From Alphaproteobacteria bacterium (GTDB lineage Bacteria; Pseudomonadota; Alphaproteobacteria; BNTO01), in assembly GCA_025996655.1 (NCBI GenBank), contig BNTO01000011.1, forward strand, positions 1 through 11,147: DNA of 11,147 nucleotides. Direction: 5' to 3'. The notes under the pieces were generated by a model. The model ran no database searches and was not told the DNA's origin. It was given only the letters and a program-made list of their open reading frames with translations. Positions within the stretch are counted from its first letter, which is position 1. The number at the start of each line of letters is the position of its first letter. A program made the position numbers and the translations under genes. This document shows positions 1-7,200 of the stretch, in pieces.

Positions 1-1
1 T

Positions 2-86
2 GAGGAATTTCGAGACGAATTGCCTCCGTCGTTCGGGCGTTCCTGTGGTAAATCTGTCTCCTAAAGCCTCCTTCCACACTTCATAA
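2..86 (+). other. possible 3' end of an upstream gene
   Basis: Two plus-strand frames enter from the left edge. One ends at TAA 62-64, giving a 20-residue tail ending SCGKSVS. The other ends at TAA 84-86, giving a 27-residue tail ending PKASFHTS. Either could be the C-terminus of a gene cut by the window edge, and nothing here decides between them. The remaining bases to 142 hold no ATG on the plus strand and no convincing -35/-10 pair; CATAAT at 82-87 and TATACA at 101-106 are only weak -10 candidates. Confidence 0.25.
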
Positions 87-142
87 TCTTGCTCAAGAAT
101 TATACAACAAGAATTTGGGACTAGACAGATAGTAAAAGGGTT

Positions 143-976
143 TTGTTGGAGACAGTTGCGTCTTTTGTTTTGTTAGTAGGTGTTCCAAATGTTGAGGCTA
201 GCAAAACGGCACTTTCGAAAGCTTTAGGCAATGATGCTGAGAACAAGTATGTCGGACCATTGGAGACACCCGTTGGGGAGGCACAGGGATCCTCTGCCTC
301 GGCAGCCAGTGCTAGAGCAATACTGGCCTATCCCACTTCAGAAGACTCATATGAAGGAGCTGTCAATAAAAATGGTAAACCACACGGAAAGGGCGTACTT
401 AAATACGACGATGGACGAATTTATGATGGCGAATGGGTTAACGGCAAGGAGCACGGAACTGGGACTCTGACGAAACCTGACGGATCAACGTATAAGGGCG
501 ATTGGGTTAAAGGCAAAAAGCACGGTACCGGGATTCTGACGACAGCTGACGGATCAACGGATAAGGGGGATTGGGTTAACGGAAAAAGGCAAGGTAAGGG
601 AGAACAAACATACAAAGATGGATATCTGTTTTGGTATACCGGCTGTTGGTTGGAAGACAGATGGCACGGCTGGGGTATTCTACGCTTGAAGGACGGATCA
701 ACGTACGCTGGATATTTTGACCATGGTTTAAAGGAAGGAAATGGTATGCTTATGTATAGAGATGGTAAGTATGACGGAGATTTCAAAGCAGACAAACGGG
801 ACGGACGCGGAAAAATGGAATATTGTGATGGGACAATATATGATGGCTCGTGGAAAGATGACAAACGGAACGGATATGGAAGACTTATTAGAAGAGAAGA
901 AGACGGAAGGGTCTGTGTGCTGCATGCAGGGTTATGGAAAGATGACGAGCCTATTACCGATCGAAAAGAACAGTAA
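143..976 (+). CDS. MORN-repeat protein with N-terminal export-like segment
   Basis: This protein of about 277 residues is dominated by MORN repeats, a beta-hairpin repeat of about 23 residues with the pattern YxGxWxxGxxHGxGxxxxxDG. Eight full copies and one partial copy run from about residue 70 to residue 270. MORN repeats in eukaryotes often act as membrane-lipid or protein contact surfaces; bacterial copies are usually of unknown function. Residues 8-20 are hydrophobic and end in NVEA followed by S, resembling a signal peptide cleavage site. A Ser/Ala-rich linker (about residues 49-58) separates this from the repeats. No ATG is available: the frame is open from 125, and the candidate starts are TTG 143 and TTG 146. 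The run AAAAGGG at 134-140 fits TTG 146 better (5-nt spacing). The Lys-Arg just upstream (codons 134-139) would complete a normal signal peptide, so the original start may have been lost. Export to the host is an inference. Confidence 0.8.
   Translation: MLETVASFVLLVGVPNVEASKTALSKALGNDAENKYVGPLETPVGEAQGSSASAASARAILAYPTSEDSYEGAVNKNGKPHGKGVLKYDDGRIYDGEWVNGKEHGTGTLTKPDGSTYKGDWVKGKKHGTGILTTADGSTDKGDWVNGKRQGKGEQTYKDGYLFWYTGCWLEDRWHGWGILRLKDGSTYAGYFDHGLKEGNGMLMYRDGKYDGDFKADKRDGRGKMEYCDGTIYDGSWKDDKRNGYGRLIRREEDGRVCVLHAGLWKDDEPITDRKEQ
422..559 (+). repeat. tandem 69-bp DNA repeats encoding MORN units
   Basis: Two adjacent 69-bp units, 422-490 and 491-559, match at about 58 of 69 positions by hand count. 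Each begins at the Tyr codon of a MORN unit and ends with CGGATCAACG. The same 10-mer recurs at 694-703 in a later repeat. The similarity at DNA level implies fairly recent duplication inside the gene. Confidence 0.75.
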
Positions 977-1012
977 CACCAAGGGGCCTAGACGTATAAG
1001 AAGTACAAAGCT

Positions 1013-1720
1013 ATGCGCGAAATTGTTTTAGACACCGAAACAACGGGGCTCTACCCCAAAAAAGGCGACAAAATTATTGAAATCGGCTGCGTGGAGCTTG
1101 TGGACCTTGTCCCAACAGGCAAGGAATTTCATTGCTACGTTCATCCGCAGCGCGACATCCCCGCCGTCGTCACGGAAATAACAGGCCTTACGGAGGAATT
1201 TCTTAAGGATTTTCCTCCTTTTTCGGCCATTGCTTCGGAGTTTTTGGATTTTATTCAGGATTCTCAACTCGTCATTCATAATGCCAGTTTCGACATCGCT
1301 TTTTTGAATGAAGAGCTCAAAGCGCTTTCTTTGCCCGCACTCCCTTTTTCTCAAGCTTTGGACACTTTAACTTTGGCGCGCCAAAAATTTCCAGGCCAAA
1401 CAGCAAGCCTTGACGCTTTGATGAAAAAATTTCACATTGTTGTTCCTCGAGAAAAACACGGGGCGTTGCTTGACGCGAAAATTTTGACGCTTGTTTATTT
1501 TGAACTTATCGAAGCCCGGCAAAAACAGCTAGGCTTAGGCGTGGAAAATAAGGCAAAAGACGGCGCCGATCCGATCGAAGGCGCGGGCAGTCCCCAGGCC
1601 CCCTTCCCACGGCGCTCTTTTCCACCATCTGAGGCCGAGCTCCAAGTGTTTCAGAAAATGTTGAAAGGTTGGCCAGATTCTTTGTGGAACGCTAAAGAGA
1701 CTTCAGCAACTTCCTTTTAA
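1013..1720 (+). CDS. dnaQ: DNA polymerase III epsilon subunit (3'-5' proofreading exonuclease)
   Basis: This 235-residue protein belongs to the DEDDh exonuclease family and removes mispaired 3' nucleotides during replication as part of the polymerase III core. Motif I is DTETTGL with D7 and E9. Motif II is HNASFD with D94. Motif III is HGALLDA with H149 and D154. Together these give the complete two-metal catalytic set, spaced as in E. coli DnaQ. RQKQLGLG at 169-176 sits where the beta-clamp-binding motif lies in E. coli epsilon. The C-terminal segment from SEAELQVFQ to DSLWNA resembles the part of epsilon that contacts the alpha subunit. Length is normal for the family and the start is the ATG at 1013. 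The gene lies 36 bp after the MORN gene on the same strand and converges on the cation transporter, whose stop codon it overlaps. A DnaQ-like exonuclease paralogue is possible, but the C-terminal tail favours true epsilon. Confidence 0.92.
   Translation: MREIVLDTETTGLYPKKGDKIIEIGCVELVDLVPTGKEFHCYVHPQRDIPAVVTEITGLTEEFLKDFPPFSAIASEFLDFIQDSQLVIHNASFDIAFLNEELKALSLPALPFSQALDTLTLARQKFPGQTASLDALMKKFHIVVPREKHGALLDAKILTLVYFELIEARQKQLGLGVENKAKDGADPIEGAGSPQAPFPRRSFPPSEAELQVFQKMLKGWPDSLWNAKETSATSF
1717..1720. other. shared TTAA: overlapping convergent stop codons
   Basis: TAA of dnaQ occupies 1718-1720 on the plus strand, and TAA of the transporter gene occupies 1719-1717 on the minus strand. Both stops fall within the palindrome TTAA. 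No room remains for a terminator between the genes, so each transcript must run into the antisense of the other. Confidence 0.95.
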
Positions 1721-2652
1721 GCCCGCTCGCTTCGCCGCACGTATTGCTGTGCGGCTTGCGTTTGCTCAACAAAAAGGCTGACAACAATGAAGGCGCGCGG
1801 GAATTGTTGACGAATGCTGTGTTCAATGGCGCATTGTTTTTCTTTAAACGTTGTGAGCGTGTTAGAATTTTCAATAATTTCCACAACAATAAATTCTCCA
1901 AAGCCGGAGCTGTGCGCACGAATGGTCTTGATTTTTCCCTCCGCAAACAAAACGGCCTGCTCAATTTTTTGAAGATCTTGGGAGCAAAGGGATTGGTCCA
2001 AAAGAATGCGAAGGGCGGAAGACCCCACGCGCCAAGCTGTTAGGAGGAGGTAAAGGGCAATCCCGCCGCCAAGAGCGATGTCCAAAAAGGGCGATTTAAA
2101 AGAGGCAAGCAAACAAAATAACGTGCTGGCATTAAAAATAAAGTCCGACTTGTAATGCGCCGAATCCGCAAGAACGGCCAAAAGTTTCGTGCGCTTGGCG
2201 GCGCGCGTCTGAATCACGACCAAAAAGCCAAGCAAGAAGAACGAGGCCGCAAAAGCAACAAGGGCCCAAGGACTGTAGGAAACCGTGTGCGGCGTTTGAA
2301 GAGTGTGAGTGGCTTCGACAATTAAAAATCCGCCTGTTCCCAACAAAAAAAGAGCTTGAACAAGGGCCGCGAGGGCCGAAATTTTCCCAGCACCGAAGGG
2401 ATAGCGCGGATCGGCGTGATTGAGAGATTTTAAAACGAAAAAAATATTGCAAGAAGAAACAAAACAATCTTTGACAGAATCCAAAACAGAGGCCTTCACG
2501 GCCAGAGAATGCGTCGTGGCGAAGGCGGCATATTTAAAGAAAATAAGAAAAAACGTAAGAAAAAACGTCCACCAAGCCGTTTTCTTGAGCAAGATGCGGT
2601 CTTGGTCAAGCGTCGACGCGAATGATTCTCTTTGAGAGGGACAACAAAACAT
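1717..2652 (-). CDS. cation diffusion facilitator (FieF-like metal efflux protein)
   Basis: This 311-residue inner-membrane protein matches the cation diffusion facilitator family, which exports Zn2+, Fe2+ or similar divalent metals in exchange for protons. The transmembrane metal site is intact: DSVKD supplies D58 and D62 in TM2, and HYKSD supplies H166 and D170 in TM5. Hydrophobic segments lie near residues 27-45, 63-77, 93-113, 130-148 and 170-206. The conserved FGHGK loop of E. coli FieF, part of a second metal site, reads FGAGK here (A88), so that site is probably altered. The C-terminal cytoplasmic domain (about 220-300) keeps the fold-type sequence but lacks the HxD near the end that binds metal in FieF. 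The gene starts with ATG immediately after the TAA of the reductase gene, with AAGGA six bases upstream at 2659-2663, so the two are probably translationally coupled. Metal specificity cannot be read from the sequence. Confidence 0.9.
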   Translation of the reverse strand: MFCCPSQRESFASTLDQDRILLKKTAWWTFFLTFFLIFFKYAAFATTHSLAVKASVLDSVKDCFVSSCNIFFVLKSLNHADPRYPFGAGKISALAALVQALFLLGTGGFLIVEATHTLQTPHTVSYSPWALVAFAASFFLLGFLVVIQTRAAKRTKLLAVLADSAHYKSDFIFNASTLFCLLASFKSPFLDIALGGGIALYLLLTAWRVGSSALRILLDQSLCSQDLQKIEQAVLFAEGKIKTIRAHSSGFGEFIVVEIIENSNTLTTFKEKQCAIEHSIRQQFPRAFIVVSLFVEQTQAAQQYVRRSERA

Positions 2653-3699
2653 TTAGCTTCCTTTAAAGGTTGAAAGACTCGGTGAAAGGCCAGGAGTTTT
2701 TGCATCTGGGCGCAAAAAGTTTAACACCGAATACGCGGCCGTCGCGGCTTCTCCGAGGCCAGAGATGATAAGATTGGCGCGGTTTGCGTAAGTGACCGCA
2801 TCTCCAATGGCCAAAACGCCGGGCAGGTTCGTGGCGCAGGTGTCTCTTTGAATAACGATTTTTTGATTTTTCATTTCTAAAGTGTCAATCAAAAGGACGG
2901 GAGTCGGTGCCAGGCCAAAAAAAACAAGAAGTTTTTCGGCCGGTAAGCGAACGGGCCCCGCCGGCGTTGTAAGGACAACGTTTTGCAAAGATCCCGCCTC
3001 GCCAAGCAAATCTGCAAGCTGACTGGAACGATAGACCTTAAGGCGCCCCAAATCTTCTTGCGTTTTGAGGTCGGTTTCTTTTTGTTCGGAGCAGCGAAAA
3101 TGGTCGCGCCTATGAACCAGCGTAACGGACTGGGCTGTATGCGTCATTTCTAGGGCCCAATCGAGGGCAGCATCGCCACCTCCTGCAATAATAATATTTT
3201 TGTTGCGAAATTCGGCAGTGTCCTGAACGCCATAGCGAACGCTCTGCGCTTCAAAATTTTCAAAATGCGGCACGTTTGGTTTTACGGGCGCGAAAGAACC
3301 CAGCCCTGTAGCGAGAATAAGGGCCGCCGCCGAAAAAATCCTCCCTTTTGCTTCAGCGCAAGACGTCGCCGTCCCAATTTCAAAAATTTTCGACTTTACA
3401 CGCACTGCTTCAACTTTTGCTTTAAAGAAAAACTGTGGTGCGTAGGAAAGGGCTTGTTGATAGAGCCCATCAATCAACTCTTGCGCGGGTCTCCCTTGAA
3501 ATGCAGGCACACCATATACAGGCTTTTGAGGATAGAGCTCGGCACATTGGCCCCCCGGAAGCGGTAGCGCATCAAAGATCCCAACGCTCAACCCCAACAT
3601 GCGGCACAAAGAAGTTGCAAAAAGCCCTGACGGCCCCGCGCCCAAAATCGCCACATCAAAAGAAGGGGGCCCCTCTTTTTCAAATTGTTGCGCGCCCAC
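2653..3699 (-). CDS. ferredoxin/flavodoxin--NADP+ reductase, thioredoxin-reductase-like type
   Basis: This 348-residue flavoprotein transfers electrons between NADPH and ferredoxin or flavodoxin, supplying Fe-S proteins and biosynthetic enzymes in the cytoplasm. FAD is bound through GAGPSG at 20-25. GGQCAELYP at 49-57 is typical of the YumC-type enzymes. NADPH is bound by GGGDAA at 173-178, with HRRDHFR at 196-202 for the phosphate. GDAVTY at 299-304 and the following GLGEAATAA complete the FAD site. The redox-active CxxC of true thioredoxin reductase is absent, which separates it from TrxB. The start is GTG at 3699, supported by GGAGG at 3704-3708; an ATG at 3703 is out of frame and soon closes. 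The gene lies 50 bp after rpsT and directly abuts the transporter gene, suggesting one transcription unit. A run of nine G on the coding strand lies in its leader. Confidence 0.9.
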   Translation of the reverse strand: MGAQQFEKEGPPSFDVAILGAGPSGLFATSLCRMLGLSVGIFDALPLPGGQCAELYPQKPVYGVPAFQGRPAQELIDGLYQQALSYAPQFFFKAKVEAVRVKSKIFEIGTATSCAEAKGRIFSAAALILATGLGSFAPVKPNVPHFENFEAQSVRYGVQDTAEFRNKNIIIAGGGDAALDWALEMTHTAQSVTLVHRRDHFRCSEQKETDLKTQEDLGRLKVYRSSQLADLLGEAGSLQNVVLTTPAGPVRLPAEKLLVFFGLAPTPVLLIDTLEMKNQKIVIQRDTCATNLPGVLAIGDAVTYANRANLIISGLGEAATAAYSVLNFLRPDAKTPGLSPSLSTFKGS

Positions 3700-3703
3700 A
3701 CAT

Positions 3704-3708
3704 CCTCC
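3704..3708 (-). promoter_or_regulatory. ribosome-binding site selecting the GTG start of the reductase
   Basis: On the minus strand GGAGG is followed by four bases and then GTG (3699-3697). The spacing is a little short. A nearby ATG at 3703-3701 lies in a different frame that stops after seven codons, so this site decides for the GTG. Confidence 0.65.
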
Positions 3709-3728
3709 GTCAAAAATCCGAAGCGAAC

Positions 3729-3751
3729 AAGGAGTCTCCCCCCCCCTCCTT
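3729..3751 (-). repeat. G9 homopolymer flanked by a 6-bp inverted repeat
   Basis: C9 at 3738-3746 on the plus strand is G9 in the rpsT-reductase transcript. AAGGAG at 3729-3734 and CTCCTT at 3746-3751 can pair around it. The tract sits between the rpsT stop codon and the reductase start. A run of this length is prone to slippage in replication and in sequencing. Confidence 0.7.
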
Positions 3752-4037
3752 AATTTCCTAGAATTTTTTTGGCTTTTCTATGGAGACGCGAAACTTTACG
3801 AGCGGCAGTGTTTTTGTGAAGAACGCCTCGGCTGGTGCCCCGCATAAGCTCCTTTTCGGCAGACACCAAAGAAGCTTTAATCGTCGCCTCGGTGATCTCA
3901 GCATTTTTCCCAAAAGAACGCAATTCATCCTCTACTTTTTTCACAAAAGTGCGGATGCGGCTAATGCGGGCTTTATTTACAAGTGTTCGCCTTTTAATTT
4001 GACGCACCACTTTTTCAACAGACTTATGGGAAGGCAT
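3750..4037 (-). CDS. rpsT: 30S ribosomal protein S20
   Basis: This 95-residue basic protein binds 16S rRNA in the body of the small subunit. It carries the S20 signature in order: IKRRTLVNKARISRIRT near residues 14-30, ELMRGTSRGVLHKNTAARK at about 62-80, and a Lys/Arg-rich C-terminus ending HRKAKKILGN. Length is normal. The ATG at 4037 is the only sensible start; the ribosome-binding site before it is weak. It is the first gene of the probable minus-strand unit with the reductase and transporter, and it diverges from the giant exported protein. A minus-strand promoter should lie in 4040-4140, but only weak candidates are visible there. Confidence 0.96.
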   Translation of the reverse strand: MPSHKSVEKVVRQIKRRTLVNKARISRIRTFVKKVEDELRSFGKNAEITEATIKASLVSAEKELMRGTSRGVLHKNTAARKVSRLHRKAKKILGN

Positions 4038-4214
4038 CTTTCGGAACGGCCTAAAAAACTCTCGCGATACTTATAAAGTAAGCGATTTTTGGGAAGAGTA
4101 CAATAGTTTTTCAAAAACGAAGGCGTTCTTTTTTCCATTTTTTACAAAGCCCTCCGTTTTACCCTTTAACGATTTATGAATATTTGTTGCTTATAATTTT
4201 TATTAGACAATAAC
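4038..4214. promoter_or_regulatory. divergent promoter region between rpsT and the giant protein gene
   Basis: This 177-bp AT-rich gap separates two divergent genes. On the plus strand a perfect TATAAT lies at 4192-4197, with TG at 4188-4189 one base further upstream than the standard extended -10. No good -35 sits at 16-18 bp; TTTAAC at 4165-4170 is 21 bp away. Transcription would begin near 4204, leaving a leader of only about 10-26 nt before TTG 4215 or GTG 4230. No strong rpsT promoter could be assigned. Confidence 0.5.
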
Positions 4215-7200
4215 TTGTATATCTTTGCTGTGCCTTGTTTTAAAATCTTATTTTTCTGGGCTTTCTTGTTCCCAGTTTTTGCGCTACAGGCTTCTTCGGA
4301 CGCACTCTATCACAATCTTATAACGTCCATAGGACTGCCCAGTACAGAGCGCTATCCGCGGAATGAATCCCTCTACGCCAAATTGGCGTATTGTCTTGAA
4401 AAAATTCAAAATTTCCCTGAACTGAACGCGGTTGACAATTTTTTTGGCACGGTTCAAGACTTTAAGGGAGAAGATTTTTGCGATCTTTCTCTATTTTCAA
4501 AACTGGAAAGAATGCGCCTTTTGCTTTCAGAGGCGCCCTCGCGTTACAGTTCGTCTTATCCCTCTCTTTTCGAAAAAACAGCGAAAAGCTTGGGCACGCC
4601 TAACGATTCTTCGGACAAAAAAACAATCTGGGGTTATACCAACGCTATTTATAAGGAATTGATGTCGTTTCCTTCCACGTTTTCTAGGCTCAAAGATCTC
4701 GTAGGCGGAACTTACAGCGACGCAGGCCAAGGGAACTTGGCGGAAGTCTTAAATTCCGTCCTAGCGACGCTATCCAACCAAACGCCAAGTCCGGAAGGAT
4801 TGCTTCCTCTTCTCGCCCGTTTTGTTGATGATCCCAACAAAAATGGGGAAACGTGCGATGAACTCCTAACTCATATCATTAATAATACCATCTATGCGTT
4901 GTCTAATGCAACGCGTCTTCTTTGCGAAGATTTAAAAACGAGGATAAGAGAGGTAGCCCGGACGCTCGCACAAAAAACTTATTTTGGCTTTGATCCTCAC
5001 GCTGTGGCACGGGCTATCATGAATTTGCGAAAAGTCTTGTATACCCTAAAAAAAACGCCGCCTTTTTCTTCGGAAAAAATAAAAACTCTCATAGGGACGA
5101 AAACGGATTCTCCGCGTCAGTACACCCTTTGCAGCATTGTGGAAGAGTTGCTTCATGAATTTTATGTTGTGCCGCTGATCAAGCATTTTGGGCGTCACAC
5201 GGATATTGCCGAAACTCAAAGCCTTTTGGGACAACTGCGAAGCCTTATAAGCAACGTTCAAGAAAAGCAAGAAGAGAATGAGGCTCTCGCGGAACTTTTA
5301 CAACCTTCGCTTTTGGGCACATTTTCGGAAGTTTTGGAGGCACCAACGGGGTCTCTCTATCAAAAGATATTGTTGTTACATCAGGCTTTGGAGGCAGGAA
5401 CGCCGTTCTTTTCGGAAGCGCAGGCGCGGTTTATGGGGACTTTAATAGGAGAACCCGGCGTTATTCAGCCGCAAACTTTGTTTGGAGAATTCCAAGAAAT
5501 AGCCCGGAATCTTTCTTTAGGGAAAGAGGCCGCCTTCCTTAAGGAGGAGATTTTTTCTGCCAAAGCCATAGTCAATGAGCTTTTGTTCTCTCTCCATAAG
5601 AATTTTTTCCAAATTTATTTTCAAAAAACTCTTGAAAATTTGAAAGAAGTTGCGAAAAAGCAGCCGGAACAAGCACAAGCTGTAGGGCTTTCTGAGGCGC
5701 TTAAAAATTTGCCTTTTGAAGCGCTTTCTACTTTTTTTTCGGATCCGAAAAAAACTTTAAGATCTTCCGTTGTGTCTCGCCTTTATGAGGCGGTCGGCGT
5801 TGGTAGGACGATTCAAAAAACGCTTTCCGAAAATATTTCTGTGCTTCAGGACCTTAGTCAAGAGGAATCTTTGCTTCAAGAGCATGTTGGAGACGTGACG
5901 GACAGCCGCTTTGATGAAGGGGAATTCTCTTCAAATACCCTACGCGGAAATATTCAGTGGATTTTTTCGCAGATACAAGAAGAAAGTAATGTTCTCTCCT
6001 ATCCTTATGAGGCCAACGTTCTCTTAAATCAGCTCGCGCGCGAGATTGAGACGCTCGGCAAAGGCGTTTTTGCGCTGACTCAATCCTTGGATGTTTCTTT
6101 GCAAGAAAAACCGTCCCCTGAGAATATCGAAAAGGGGCTTCAACCCATTTTAGAAAAAATAGAGTCTTCTCCGGGGAAGGTCAAAACTCTTGTACATTTT
6201 CTTCAAGATAAAGATTTTTCGGAAGGCGCAGATTTTCAAGACTTTTTTCAAAAAATAGGAGGATTCATAACCGATACGAGAGAGATTTTTCATGATCTCA
6301 CGCATATTTTTCCTATTTTTGGAAGAATCGAAGAAGGACTTAAAGAAATAGAATGGCCGCACTTTCAAGAAGTCGAAACAGAAAGCTGTGCAGTGGAAGA
6401 ATTACGCACACAATCTTTTGAAAATTTAAATTTAGTTTTTCAATTCCTAGAAAATTCTCTTCAAGGTCTTGTGAAAAAGATCGCAACAACGCCTTTTATT
6501 CCTCATACGCGTGCGCTCTCTTCATTTTTTAGTCAAATTTATCCTGTTTTTTCGGATATCATTCAAGATTTAAAAGGGCAAGAAACTTTCGAAAAATTTG
6601 GGACCGCGTGGGCAACAGAAGAAAGCTCGGCAAAGTTTATCGCGTTTCTGACGCAACTCAAAAAATTCCCTCCTTTGTTTGAGGCGGCCCAGGTTGCGGT
6701 TGAAAAACGCCGTCCTTCGTACACGATCTTTCAAATCGCTAACATATCTCGCCTTTTGGTGGAAGAAAAAGAGGCCTTTAAAAACGCTTTTCTCCGCCCT
6801 AATATTATTACCTTTATTGAAAATCATACACTTGACGCACTTTTCGAATCTTTTAATGAAACATTAAGAACGCTTCAAACGCTTTTTCCTCAAAATCTGA
6901 AACCGGGGCAAGCGCCTGTTGTTGTTCGCCTTGAAATCGGCCTCGAAAAGACGATTCGTAGGCTTTTCTCAAATCTCGAGAATTTTCAACATTTTTTCAA
7001 AGATATTCTTGCGGAAGATTATGCTTTGCCGCCTCTTTATAAAAGCGAAGCCGTTTATGAAGCTTCAAGTCTTGCTCCACTTTTGACGCAGCTCGCCGAA
7101 AACGTAACGCAATTTGGCCCGCTGCTTGCGCAGGAAAGAGAGCCGTCTTTGCAAAAATTTATTCAAGAAGGAAAAACGAACAGTTGCTTGCTCCATAATC

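Noticed and set aside
421..864. Open frame of 147 codons on the minus strand opposite the MORN gene
   Set aside because: It is a product of the periodic codons of the MORN repeats; its translation is a Pro/Ser-rich repeat shadow with no independent start signal.
2132..2467. Open frame of 111 codons on the minus strand within the transporter gene
   Set aside because: It overlaps a well-supported membrane transporter on the same strand in another frame and has no family features.
2653..3699. Thioredoxin reductase (TrxB)
   Set aside because: The fold is related, but the redox CxxC is missing and the GGQ...LYP and GDAVTY...GEA motifs fit the ferredoxin-NADP+ reductase branch.
3435..3761. Plus-strand open frame of 108 codons opposite the reductase
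   Set aside because: The minus-strand reductase has all FAD and NADPH motifs; this frame is antisense shadow with no recognisable sequence.
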